64,000 nucleotides of DNA from Sesamum alatum (taxonomy: Eukaryota > Streptophyta > Magnoliopsida > Lamiales > Pedaliaceae), in NCBI GenBank assembly GCA_034509735.1, contig JACGWO010000012.1, forward strand, positions 1,736,001 to 1,800,000, in the 5' to 3' direction. The number at the start of each line of letters is the position of its first letter. The first letter of the stretch is position 1. A program made the translations under genes and the position numbers. Of the stretch, positions 10,601-22,754 are shown in pieces. Below the pieces are notes generated by a model, which was not told where the DNA came from, did not search any database, and saw only the letters and a program-made list of their open reading frames with translations.

Positions 10601-13600
10601 TTAAAGCCAATCGCCCATATTCCTAATCCCCATCTTCTCAAGATGTTGCGTATGAGCGCTCTGCGACATAGGCTTTGTTAGCATATTTGCTGTGTTGTCT
10701 GCTGAGTTGACTCGGTCCATCCGAACGTCACCTCTTCCCACCATGTCTTGTAGAAGGTGGTAGCGTCTAAGAATGTGTTTGGATCGGTGATGAGATCTCG
10801 GTTCCTTTGCTTGCGCTATGGCTCCGTTGTTATCACAAAAGATGACAACAGGCTCGGCGATGCTAGGCACCACACCCAACTCTTAAATGTAGTTTCTCAT
10901 CCAAACCGCTTCTTTAGTAGCTTCTGAAGCTGCTATGTATTCGGCCTCAGTGGTGGAATCAGCAGTGGTTGCTTGCTTGGAACTTTTCCATGCTACCACT
11001 CCTCCATTGAGCTTGAATACATAACCTGATTGAGACTTGGCATCATCGTCATCTGCCTGGAAGCTAGCATCGCTAAAGCCTTCCAGGATTAGTTCTCCAT
11101 TGCCATAGACTAGGAACATTTCATTAGTCGTCCTTAGGTACTTAAGGATGCCCTTGACAGCATTCAAATGTGCCTCTCCTGCACAGGACTGATATCTGCT
11201 TGTTACACTTAAGGCCTAAGCGATATCAGGTCTAGTTCAGTGGACTGCATATTAGATGCTTCCTACGGCAGAAGCATAGGGAACGATTTTCATCTTTTCA
11301 AATTCCTCATCAGTCTGCGGAGACTGTTTCTTGGACAACTTGATCCCATGCCCAATGGGAAGGGATCCTAGTCTGGAGTTGTCCACCCGAAACCTTTTCA
11401 GGACTTTCTCCATATACGAGTTTTGGGTTAGTCCTAACATTCTTTTAGATCTGTCCCTGACAATTTGGATGCCAATAATGTAGGAGGCTTCACCCAAATC
11501 CTTCATGGAAAACTGAGTTGATAACCATGCTTTTGTGTTACCCAACATTCTAACGTCATTTCCTATGAGTAGAATGTCATCCACATGAAGCACTAGGAAC
11601 ATTATAGAGCTCCCACTGACCTTCTTTTATACACAAAGGTCGGATTCGTTTTTGATGAAATCATAACCCCGCATGACTTCGTCAAAGCGAATGTTCCAAC
11701 TTCGGGATGCTTGTTTGAGGCCATAGATGGACTTTTGGAGACGACAGACCTTCTGTTCTTCTCCGGCGATCGTGAAACCCTCTAGTTGATCCATGTAGAT
11801 CTCTTCCTCAACGAAACCATTGAGGAAGGCCGTTTTCACGTCCATCTGCCATATCTTATAGTCATACCATGCTGCTATGGCAAGCAGGATCCGAATGAAC
11901 TTAGCCATGACTACTGGCGAGTAGGTGTCCTCAAAATCGACCCTGGGTCGTTGAGTGTACCCTTTTGCTACTAGCCTAGCCTTGAAGGTTGTGACTTCTC
12001 CATCAATGCCAAGTATGCGCTTATAGGCCTATTTACAGCCAACTGGCTTAACCCTTTTAGGTGGGTCTACAAGTGTCCAGACTTGGTTCTCATTCATGAA
12101 ATCCATTTCGGTTTTCATGGCCTCAAGCCATCTCCCGGAGTCGATGTCGAACATCGCTTCCCCGTATGTTTTAGGATCCTTATCCAATAGACTAGTCGTG
12201 TTTAGAAAGCCGTATCTTATAGGAGATCGTGACTCTCTAGCTGACCTATGGAGAACGGGAACGTCAGTGGTGACTATGGGCGCTGACTGTATTGGAGCCG
12301 GCGGTTCAGGTACCGAGGCTGGCCCTTCCTGAGGTCGTCCTTCATGCCTAGCATGCTGGACTTCTCGAGGTTGGTCAACCCTCTGGGTATCTATCCTGAA
12401 TCCTCTAAGTGAAGAATCTGCGGCTTCCACTGATGATTGGTTTCCATCAATTGACTCCTCAAGGATCAGTTCATCAGGTTGGATATCCTCTGGAAAGCCT
12501 TGTTCCAAGAACACTGCGTTCCTTGAAAAAAAATACTTTTTGTTCCAAGGGGTCATAGAAATAATAACCTGCAGTTTCCTTGGGGTATCCAACGAACCTG
12601 CATAAACTAGACTTTGATTCTAGCTTGTCTCCCACTAGCTTCTTGACGTATGCAGGGCTACCCCACACTTCAAGGAGTTGTAGGACGCAGGCTTGCCGTG
12701 CCATATTTCATATGGCGTTTGGGTCAATTGGTTGGTGCCAAATTTAACAACTTGACCGCAGTCTCCAATGCGTAGCCCCGAAAGGACAAGGGCAATTTGG
12801 TAAAACTCATCATGGATCGAACCATGTCCAACAGGGTTCGATTCCTCCTTTCAGAGACCCCATTTAATTGTGGTGGCTCGGGAGGTGTCCATTCAGAGAT
12901 TAGACCATTTTCTTTAAGATAATTAAGGAACTCAGTACTAAGGTACTCTCCGCCTCGGTCTGATCGCAGGGCTTTAATTTTGCAGCCGGTTTGGTTCTCA
13001 ACTTCAAGTCTAAATTCTTTAAACCTCTCAAGAGCTTCAGACTTGTACCTCATTAGGTATACATAACCATACCGTGAATGATCATCGGTGAAGGTTATGA
13101 AGTAGGAGAACCCACCTCGGGCTTGCGTCCTTAGTGGTCCACATACATCTGCATGGACCAAGTCCAACAGACCTGTGTGAAGCCTGCGTTGTCCTACAAA
13201 GGGCTTCTTGGTCATTTTTCCTCTGAGACAGGATTCGCAAGTTGGTAGCTCACTCAAGTCCTCTACCTCTAGGTTCTTTGAGTCTACCAATTTCTTCATC
13301 CTATTTTGGGAAATGTGACCTAGCCTCGCGTGCCACAGTTGTACGTTCCCGTTATTATCTATTTTACGTTTGTGTTGAGTGTTTAGAACGAAGTTTGTTT
13401 GTTGTAAGATATAGAGACCGTTATTAAGCGTACCAAGCAGATGAGCAATACCACACCTCATCAAATAAAAGCAATTTTTATTGATCATAAACTCACATCC
13501 ACTATTGTCTAACAATGGAATGGAAATGATGTTTCTAATCATGCTAGGTACATAATAAACTTGCTCTAATTCTATACTAATGCGATCACTAACTCCTAGA

Positions 13601-14042
13601 GTGGCGGATCCTACTGCTTCTGCCGAGATGACCTTGCCATTCCCAAGCTTTAGGATCATGTCCCCGCTACTCAGTTTTCTGCTTCTTTTCAGCACCTGAA
13701 AATCATTGCAAATGTGAGCTTCACAACCGGTATCTAATACCCAAGTGGCAGTGTTAATAAACATATTCACCTCAATCACAAAGATACCTTGTTTGGAGAG
13801 GAGTTTGGGACATTCCCTCTTCCAATGCCCTTTCTCACGACAATTGATACATATGTCATATGCCCTCGACTGTTGCTTTGAGTCAACCTTCCCCTTTCCT
13901 TTGCATTTCCCCACTTTGGCAATGGGAACACTCTTAGTGTTGGTAGCTGCTTTGACGGCTTTTTCCTTTCCCTTCTTCCTTTTCCAACATCCGGCACCCT
14001 TGCCTTTCGTTTTGGAAGTTGAAGCATCTCCAAACAATACCG
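10601..14042 (-). pseudogene. Element A gag C-terminus and pol (PR, INT, RT, RNase H)
   Basis: Continues gag after solo LTR B. A Lys-rich linker leads to the CCHC knuckle (CINCREKGHWKREC, near 13840), then protease with its catalytic Asp (WVLDTGCEAHICND, near 13730). Integrase has HARLGH, CESC zinc ligands near 13240-13330, then VHADVCGPL, TFTDDHSRYGY and SDRGGEYLS. Two small deletions break the frame near 12720 and 12680. Another frame change occurs in a T-run near 12535. The RT part has [18 protein letters not shown] and LHVDDILLIGND (near 11590). RNase H has KQATTADSTTEAEY and FCDNNGAIAQAKEPRSHH, ending with TAA at 10601-10603. At least five frame breaks make it non-functional. Confidence 0.85.
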
Positions 14043-16271
14043 TGTTGGAATAGGTGACCAGAAAGCCAATAGGTTTGGCAATTTGTAACCTATCCGACAA
14101 CTTGATGTAATTGTAATATTATTATGTGATGAATAAAGTGAGTGTTCGTCACTATTGGTACCTACTTTGTTGTGCTCACTTTACATTTGTTAAAACGGTG
14201 TTTAACTTATATCGCAACAAAGCCCACAGACCATGGATAACAACTCGTGCAGTTGGGCCACGCATTGGATGGTGGTCATGAAACCAACTGATTAAGAGTT
14301 GGGTCTGAAACGTTCCAAGTCAAGGACCTCGAGACAGGGCATCGAGAGTCCTATTGAGACTTGCATCAAGAGTCGTGTTCATTGGATGAGTGCCGTGTTT
14401 CATCGGCGACAGGCGTGGGACGCCTACACGGTCTTGATGGGTTGGTCGACTGGGGTCGAGCCGACTGGACTGACTCGCGGGGATCATCATATGGAAGCCT
14501 TGGAGGCTTGGTCGGTATGATTGGATTCCCCGGTTCCGATAGTACGGGAGTAATCCTCAGACTTGAGGAATCATGGCAGTCACGTGCACAGGACGGCTGT
14601 ATCTTGGATCTAGCGAGAGGTGATCATTCTGTAAGATGATCATTATAAGCCTTGTCCAGTGCAGTCGGAATGTGTAGCGAGGACGGTGGATTCCAAGAAG
14701 AGGATCCGTCCCCTGTCAGTATGTGACAGAGGTATCTCCTATGCACTCGGAGACACGTTCATGCTGTTTGAAGCTGTGGCCACAGTGGTTGGTCGAACAG
14801 GGAATGGTTTCCTGTGTCGACGCAATGAAGCATACGTGGTCTCGAGTATTAAGCATAGATGCCTAGTCAAGGATGGGAACCGACGCCCAATTCCATACCC
14901 TAGACTAAGGCCGGGAGACGGTAGACGGAAGGATCGTACCCGTACGGAATCGGCGCCTAAATGTTCACGCCAATTCACCTAGTCTCTAGTGCCATGGACC
15001 GTTGCTAGACGGCCACCCATGGTAACGGGCCCTTGTGGGACACGGGCCCAAGTCTAGCTGAGGGTGAACCTAAAGGGTCACACACAAATCACCGAGGAGG
15101 TTGAGAGATCAACTTGGAGTCAATCTCGAAGGATAAAATAAGTAATTGGATTACTTAAGGGAAAGTCCATTGGATGGACGGGCCGATATTGTATCGGGCT
15201 TTCATTTAATCGGTAAATTGGATTTTCGATTAAATATGGAAAGTTGAGATGTTGAGACGTTGGATCTTTTAATTGGATTAAAAGATCAACGGGAATGATT
15301 TAAGTGGACATTAAATTGGATTTAATATTGGGTTCGTCGTAATTGGATTACGATAAAACCCGGTCCGTTAAATTATACCCGAGAGGAGAAATAATTCCTA
15401 ATTTGGAATAGGAAGAAGTTGGACTTCTTCCTTTAATTAAACATAGCCGACATGCTCCCTTGGAGGAAGCAAAATCAGCCATGTTTCATGCTAGGTGGTA
15501 TGTTGACTTGTCTCTTTTGGAAAGAGACAAATCAACTCCAATCAAGCTCTTCCCTTTTGGTATGATTTGATCATACCATAAATTTTGGTAGGCTTGATTG
15601 AAGAATTGATGGTGATTGATTGGAATGAATCTAGACATCCTTGGATGAACCTAGACACATTCAAATAATCACATTAATTATGTATATATATTAGAATATA
15701 CAACACCTAGCATAAGTGATTCATTATTCATCTTTTTCCAAATAAAAAGGAGAAGACAAAAATCCTCTCCTCTCTCTCAATTTTCGTGCTCCCTCCCTCT
15801 CTTACACTTGTGTTCTTCACTTGATTTTGAATCAAGAAGAAGAACAAAGTAAGTTTAAGAGAACACTAATTCATAGTGTTCTTCTCTTAAACCGATTCCT
15901 TCCTAAACCCGTTCTTTTCTAGCAAGAAGAACGTGTGTTTTCTTCCGGTGTGGTGTGGATCACCTTTGGAGAATCCATACGTTTGGATTTCGTGAGCATT
16001 CCGGAGAAGGAACAACGCTAGTAGCCGGGAGCATACGCTAAACAATCAAAGGTAACGGTTTATTACGCTTTGATTGATTCCATTTATATATCTATGCCCT
16101 ATGTGTTTAAATATATGTTTTAATATTTACACATCCTACATCGAACGCCCGGTTGAGCACCCAAGGGTACACCCCTTGGGATTCGCGTATTATGAATTTT
16201 ATTTAAATTTACGCAATTTCTCGCTTTTCTCGCTTCCGCTCGCGCTCCCGGGCGGATCCGCTTGTCCTTCA
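14043..16271 (+). mobile_element. Solo LTR 'B' of copia family 2, inserted in gag of element A
   Basis: 2229 bp on the plus strand, starting TGTTGGAATAGGTGACC and ending CTTGTCCTTCA. TSDs are taccg (14038-14042) and tagcg (16272-16276), with one mismatch. The uninterrupted gag of E reads through the site (cttcggtattgtttgg), which confirms the insertion point. There is no internal region, so it is a solo LTR. It carries the clearest copy of the seven-hairpin row (15139-15353). Confidence 0.92.
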
Positions 16272-16878
16272 TAGCGACGGCGTAGACTTTTTGGTCGTTG
16301 CCTCGTATTGCACCAACATATTGATTAACTCATGAATACCCTTCTCAAGTGTGTTCATGTTTAACAATGAATTGGTCGAAGGAGGGTGGGAGAGACTGAA
16401 GGATCACATCTATTTACGTCTCGTTATCGAGCCCTGCCTTGAGGTCCTCTAGCTTTTTCACCAAGGTAAGAATCTTGACCCCATGCTCTTGTACAGAGGA
16501 CCCTTCGGTCATTTTAGTTCCAAAGAACGCCTTCGTCGTGACATACCTAGTATGCCGGTCCGGGACTGCATAGCAATCCTTCAGGTGAGCCATAATGGAA
16601 GGGACATCGTCTAGCCTTTCATATTGCTTTTGAATCTCATTCGTCATAGAGGCAAGTATGATGCTACGGACTTTTCGGTTATCCTTATGCCAAGTCTCGA
16701 ACGTCTCACGTTCTTCTAGCGTGGATCCTTCCGGCAAGGTCCTAGGGAACGGCTCGTCCATGATGTAGCCTTGGTTCTCGTAATCTAGGACTATCCTCAG
16801 ATTGCACAACCAGTTGTTGTAATTGGATCCAGTAAACTTGTTGGTCTCAAGTATGGTTGATAATGGGTTCTTAGACAT
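16272..16878 (-). pseudogene. Element A gag, N-terminal part
   Basis: Gag forms the particle that packages the element RNA. The frame starts at 16878 with MSKNPLSTILETNKFTGSNY, then NWLCNLRIVLDYENQGYIMD, then the conserved RSIILASMTNEIQKQYERLD and KAFFGTKMTEGSSVQEHG. It stops at a TAA after GLDNET, where E and F continue with TYIDVI (TAC), so this is a point nonsense mutation. The remaining gag codons run to 16272, where solo LTR B interrupts. The rest of gag continues at 14042. Confidence 0.85.
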
Positions 16879-19100
16879 TTTTAAATCTACATTTAAAAGA
16901 ACAGAACTACGATCAACAGAATTTTAAAAGACGGAAGTTTTAATAAATAATTAAAGGGCTTGGACTTAAGTCATTTAATGCTCCCACTATTTATACGAAA
17001 ACACGATACTCTTAAACGTTGTTTTTGGGAAACACCCTTTCCTAGTGGGCTTGGGATCCACAGCTATTTTCCCCATACCCTGCTTTTACGATTCGCATGA
17101 GAAGAATCCTGTGGGAGGTATACCATACCATTCTCGTTCCACGAGATTCCCAAGATAATTGCCTCATCCTTCCATATGATCCCGAGTACTCCAAGCGAAT
17201 CACGTTATTTGGGCGTTAGACTCGACCCAATCAACCGAATCATAGACCCACTGCTACCTCTACGACTCGTGAGACAGGTAACAACAGTCTACTTTTCATT
17301 CATGACATAGTGCAGCTTCTTTTAAGCACGATAGTCGTGCCACGACTCGTGAGACCATGCTATCGACCTAAATTAGCTTCCTCACTATACCATGGATTGG
17401 AAGGCATGGACGAACTCCTAGAGTTCATGTCCATTTATCAAGGGTCTAATATTTTGAACTTTGGTCCAACCAAGTGAGAGTTGTAAATGATCGAGATCCC
17501 ATACATATACACATTCATCCATAATGCGTAATTTATAGTTTGCATCCCATAGCAGTAATATGATAAATAAACCATTTATTCACCATAAAAGCCACATGCA
17601 AAATTAAAGCCTAGCACGCCCCTGTTGGATGATCACGAGCCCGAATTCTATGCGACCCACTGAGCCCGTAGTGGATCTATGGTCAATCTAGGGTTGGTCC
17701 TACACTATTACATTTAATAGCAACCCGATCAACATGCTGATGGGCCTTGGTCTCTTTTCTCTTTCAAATCTCCATGGAAACGCCTTGGATCCTCCATTCT
17801 GGGCTCTCCATGTGGACCATCCTTCATCTCCACCAAATATATAAAAATAAAAATCCTCACTCCTACACTACTCTCATTACATATGTAAAAAGAAACCCCG
17901 GCAAAAACCCGGGGGGAGTACAATAGGAGGGAGATAGAATGCCTTATTATTCCAAGGCAACTAGAAGAGGAGAAGGAGAAAGCAAAAGAGGCACACATGC
18001 CCAACACAAATTAAACCATACATTCGGTCTAGGGCTCGTGATCATCCATTCTCAATAAACGCACATAATTACATGATTTTCAACCACATAAACATATGCA
18101 TATAATCCATGATATCCAATCACATCATCCTATGATAAAGTAACGAGTTATGTATGAAAACATGGTACAACTTTGGCAATAACCTTTCTTGTTTAGGAAA
18201 ATCCTTCCTCAGTATTTGAACGTGAATAATACCCCGGGATTCCAAATCAAATACAACAACCTTCCAAATAATGTTCTTTCAGAAAACATGCAAAATTAAA
18301 TAAAACTAATTTTTCAGAATTATCTAAAAAATTAAATAACAAGAAAACGTAAATATTAACCGGCCGCCGTCTCTGGCGGCGCTCTACTGCGCACACAGGC
18401 CAGCAGGCCCAGCCTGCTTTCCGCGCGCGCGCAGGGCATGCTTGACCGGGCGCGCGCGCAGGCCCCTTCTTGCTCACGCGCGCGCCTGGTCGACTGTGCT
18501 GCGCAAGTTGGCGGGCTGCCGCGCGCAGGCACCTCTGCCCGCGTGCACCATCCTGCCGCGCGCGCGTGTGTGCATTGGGCGCACCTGCCGGGCGCGCGCG
18601 TGCAGACTCCGTTATCTGCCTGCGTGCGCGCCTGGCAGCGCTGCCTCATGCTCGCGTGCGCAGGCGGCCTCCCTGGCCGCGCAGGCGCTCCGACACACTG
18701 GCCTGGCGCGGGCGCGTGGGCTTCCCTGCCTGTCTGCGTGCGCGCGCGCGCCCGGCCATGCATCTGCGCTTGGCGTCTGGCGAGCCTGCCACGCGCGCGC
18801 TGTGCGCGTCTGGCGAGCCTGCCACGCGCAGGCTCCTCTTCCTGCACGCGCGCCTCGTCTGAGCGCACTGCGTGCGCGGTCAGCCACCGGCTGGCCGCGT
18901 GTGTCGTTTTCCTCCGTTTTATTTTTCTGCCCCCCGTTTCCCAAGAAAAATAAGAAAGCAACAACACCAAAATTCATACATGATTAAAAGTAAGAAAACG
19001 ACATGCTTGATAATTAAAACATCAAGAATTAAATAAATCATGCCATTCACGTTTTCATGCTTTAAACGCACACAAAACCCTAAGCCTATACACCGAATCG
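16879..19100 (-). other. Element A leader between primer-binding site and gag, with GC island
   Basis: This 2.2-kb untranslated leader is colinear with those of E and F. It holds a CpG-rich block (18361-18905) of GCGCGC runs, the 16-bp inverted repeat ggatgatcacgagccc (17627-17642 with its complement at 18032-18047), and the paired palindrome motif cacgactcgtg (17341-17351, and a one-mismatch copy at 17261-17271). Frames open in all six readings across the GC block are a composition effect. Confidence 0.75.
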
Positions 19101-19114
19101 GGCTCTGATACCAC
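19101..19114 (-). promoter_or_regulatory. Element A primer-binding site (initiator tRNA-Met)
   Basis: On the minus strand: gtggtatcagagcc directly after the 5' LTR. TGGTATCAGAGC is complementary to the 3' end of plant initiator tRNA-Met, the usual copia primer. Confidence 0.85.
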
Positions 19115-21109
19115 TGAAAGCCTAACAAAGGCGTGTGGATCGGCTCGGGAGTAGCGCGAATGTGGACGCACGGTATAAATAAAATTGCAAGAATTTAAAC
19201 ATGCATAAACGAGATAAAATAAACACGTTCAAGGGGTGTTCCCTTGAACCTCCCGGACGTTCGGTGTATCTCATGAATAAATAAAAACATACAAAACTTT
19301 TCATGGAGGCCATAGGGTTTAAAAGAAAAGGGACGAAAATCTTAAACCGGAAACCTACCGATTGTCGTTTTCGTCTTCAAGCCGGTACTCGCGTTGTTCC
19401 CCATTTTGTCCAAGATCTCGAATGGGAGACCCTCTAATTCGTACACGTAATCCGCCCACGTATCTTGATCTTCGTGCTAGCGAAAGAACAAGTGTATGTT
19501 TATTTGGAGAGGGCGGATTGATTGAACGTTATTGATTAACGATATCAACCCTCCTTAGAGTTCAATTGTGAAACACAAAAGAACTTGAAGAGTTTCTTGG
19601 AACAGAGGGAAAGAGGGTTCGGCCGAGAGAGAGAGAGGAGGAGCTGAAGTGTTCGTATGTGTGTGTGCTTTAATTTTTCATCATCTCTTCCAAAGAGAAC
19701 ACTTAGGAGTATTTATAGAGGAAGATTCCTATTCCTCTTCTAATTCCTACTCTTTGAAGACTCCTCCTTGAATAGGATTTGACCTAGTCAAATCCCAGTC
19801 AACTACTAGTTTTCTTGGTCAAACAAATCCTAGCCATTGATTCCTCTCTTTAATCTCAACCATTGATTAATTTAATGGAATATTTAAATCTCATTTAAAT
19901 AATCCAAAAGGCAATAAATAAATATATCAAATATAAATATTTATTCCAAGCCTATTAAATTAATTTTCAATAAATCTAATTTATTAGATAAATTCCTTTC
20001 ATCTAATGAAAGGAATTAATTTCTTCCCAAGAAAAGAAGGACCCAATTAAATCCAATTTAATCGTTCCATTTCTCCAAATATTTAATTCCAAATTAAATA
20101 CGTCATGTGTGCAGATTGTGTGTGACTCTTTAGGTTCAACTTCAGCTAGACTTAGTTGGATTCCTAGAATCCGCCCGTCACCATGGGTGGTCGTCTAGCA
20201 ACGGTCCATGAAACTAGAGATTAGGTGAATATGCGTGGGGATGAACATTTAGGCTCTACAGTACATCTATCCTTCCGTCTACGGTCTCACCGTTTAGGGT
20301 CTAGGGCACGGATATGCAGGTACCCATTTTGGACTTAAGTGTCGGTTTGTCCTTTACCAAACGCTGCAGAGAAACCTTCCCTTTGGTTCAGTTACTGTGG
20401 CCACAGATATTAGCGACGAGACACAGAGTATTGTGAGACACAACTGTCAACACCCTTGACAGGAGACAGATCCTTTATTGGAAACTAATGTCACATTGTA
20501 CACCGTGGTTGCACTAGACATGGCTTGACTACTCAACTGCATTTTGGCAATCTCTCACCATACCTAAGATACAATCTCGATGTACAGGTAAACTCAGCAA
20601 TTCCTCAAGTCAAAGGATTTGACCTGTACCGTTGGAACCGGGAACTCACGTTATACCTAGCCGACCCTACTCAAGGTCTTCCGTAAGACGGTTCCCGTGA
20701 GTCACCTAAGTCAGCCGCTCCCCAGCAGGCCGACCCACTAACACTGATTAGACGACCCTCGTCACCCGTCGATGAAACACGATAGCAGATGCTTAGTGCA
20801 AGTCTCAAGTGGAATCTCAGTACCCATTTTCGAGATTCCTTGACTTGGAGATTTCCAAACTGATTCGGCGAAATTGATTTCATGGACCTACCTCCAAGCG
20901 TAGTCCCAGTCCCCGAAATGTGATTTCAGTCTATGGGCTTTGTTTATGTAGCGAACAGTTATAAAGCAGATAAAGTGAACACAGACTAGTATGCGCCAAA
21001 TGAATTTTCACTTTCTTATTCATCAAGGTTTTATTAAAACTTCGAAATTGTTCAGACATAGGTTACAATTTGCCTAACAAGATTGGCTACATGGTCACCT
21101 ATTCTAACA
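19115..21109 (-). repeat. Element A 5' LTR
   Basis: 1995 bp, with TG at 21109 and CA at 19115 on the minus strand. TATA-like ctataaatactcc lies near 19710-19725 (minus). Upstream of it, at 19778-19823, are four TTGAC cores in both orientations (W-box type). Confidence 0.9.
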
Positions 21110-22754
21110 CCATCTCTTGTGCCAAGAGGATGTTGTCGCTGATGAGTCTTCCTAGAACAAAGCTGCTTTGATTAGGTTAGATGATGGAGGGAAGAACTTG
21201 AGCCATCTTCTTGTAAAGGAGTTTTGACAGAATCTTGTTGGTTACATTACAGAGTGATATATGTCTGAAGTCGTTCCATGATTGCGGAGATTCCACTTTT
21301 GGAATCAGTGTGGTAGTAGTGGCTGAAAAGCTTCGGGGCATTGGAGTACCACGGAAGAAATCAAGAACAACTTCCATCACATCTTGTTTGATAAAGTCCC
21401 AGCACAATTAAAAGAAGATTGAGTTAAATCCGTCTGGTCCTGCGGCACTGTTTCTATCAATGGTGAAGATTGTGTCTTTAACTTCCTCCATTGTTGGCAT
21501 TGTTACAAGTGTTGCCATCGACTCAACAGGGAGATGAGGGAGAGAGAATGGTAGTGTATCCTCATTTTCTGGTGAGGAGATGTTCAAAGTAGCTGGCTGC
21601 TGATGACTTAATATGAGCTGGAGTGGTGATTTCAGTTCCATTGTCGACAATTCTGTAGATTCTGGATCTCACTCTCTTCTTCTTGACTAGGGGGTAGAAG
21701 AATTTAGTGTTTCTCTCCCCTTCTACCAACCATTTACAGCTGCTTTTCTGTCTCCGAAATTCCTCCTCTAGTGATAGTGCATGGATTAGCTCTGCATTAC
21801 TTTTTTTTAGTTCAATCTGATTAATTTCCGATGGTTGGCTATCAAATCGTTGTTCTGCCTCTGTAGCTTTTCTCTTTGCTTCTTCGACTCGGTCGTAGAC
21901 ATTGCCAAATGTGTTCTTGTTCCAGTGCTTCAAAAAATCCTTTGTCCTATACAGTTTTTGTTGCAGCTTGTACATCACGTATCCATGGATGGGCAGACTC
22001 CAGGATTGTTCCATCATCTTTGAGAAGTTGTGGTGTTTGATCCACATGTTCTGGAATCGGAATGACGTAGGTCCTCTTTCATCCTGGAAGGATGCTGTGA
22101 TGAGTAGAGGGTGATGATCTGAGGTGCGTCTCGATAGGTAGGAGACTCTAGTGGTGTTGAAGATTTATGTCCAGTCACTACAGTATAGAACTCGGTCAAG
22201 TCTTCTCCAAACCCTGTTGTTTGTCCAGGTGAAAGAGGAACCTTCAAATCCTGCGTCTTGTGACCCTGTTTCCATGATCATTTCTCTGAAGTCATCCATA
22301 TGCCCCAGCTGGTTACTACCTCCCTGGTTTTCTAAGTTGTGAAGGAAAGTGTTGAAATCTCCCCCGACCAGCCAAGGGGTTGGAGATGTGGATATGTTGA
22401 GAAGTCCTTCCAGAGCAGTCTTCTTGGCGACTTGTAGCATTTGTCATAGACAAAGGTACAAGATATGTCATTGGGGAGGGAGGGTGAGCTAATATACACA
22501 TGTAGGAATTGAGGGTTGTCTTTCAAGATTTGGATGTTTAGACCATACGAGCCAAAACACCAAATTTTGTTATTCACATTAGAACATGAAAACTGAAATC
22601 CAAGTCTTCTAACAAATACGTTATTATCCAACTGAACAAATGGTTCCAACAAAACAAGAACATGTGGTTTGTCTTCAGTGAGCATTTCAAGAAGTATCCT
22701 CTGTTTAGCAGTTTTACCAATACCCCTGATATTCCATATAAGGATCTTGATCAT
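21110..22754 (-). pseudogene. LINE ORF2, endonuclease and N-terminal RT
   Basis: ORF2 starts at 22754 with MIKILIWNIRGIGKTAKQ, the usual start of the plant L1 APE-type endonuclease, which nicks target DNA. After a frameshift near 22340 come PWLVGGDFNTFLH (GDFN motif) and SSFTWTNNRVWRRLDRVL. A linker follows (SWSLPIHGYVMYKLQQKL, then EEEFRRQKSSCKWLVEGERN). RT starts with IDRNSAAGPDGFNSIFF, a stop, LIPKVESPQSWNDFRHISLC, and NQSSFVLGRLISDNILLAQE before element A interrupts. At least four frame breaks. It begins one base after the ORF1 stop, a typical L1 junction. Confidence 0.85.

Larger units (their letters stand above)
8676..21109 (-). mobile_element. Ty1/copia element 'A' (family 1), in the LINE RT
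   Basis: A complete but decayed element on the minus strand with LTRs at 19115-21109 (5') and 8676-10584 (3'), 5-bp TSDs ccatc (8671-8675 and 21110-21114), a primer-binding site at 19101-19114, a polypurine tract at 10585-10600, and the gene order gag-PR-INT-RT-RNase H that defines copia. The 3' LTR ends TA instead of CA (plus-strand 'ta' at 8676-8677). The element carries family 2 solo LTR B in gag. Its LTRs differ from those of E/F at many positions, so it belongs to an older subfamily. Confidence 0.92.

Noticed and set aside
18356..18987. Long overlapping open frames rich in Ala/Arg (100-200 codons) in several readings
   Set aside because: They coincide with the CpG-rich leader block, lack stop codons only because TAA/TAG/TGA are rare in such composition, and are open on both strands. 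No domain is visible.
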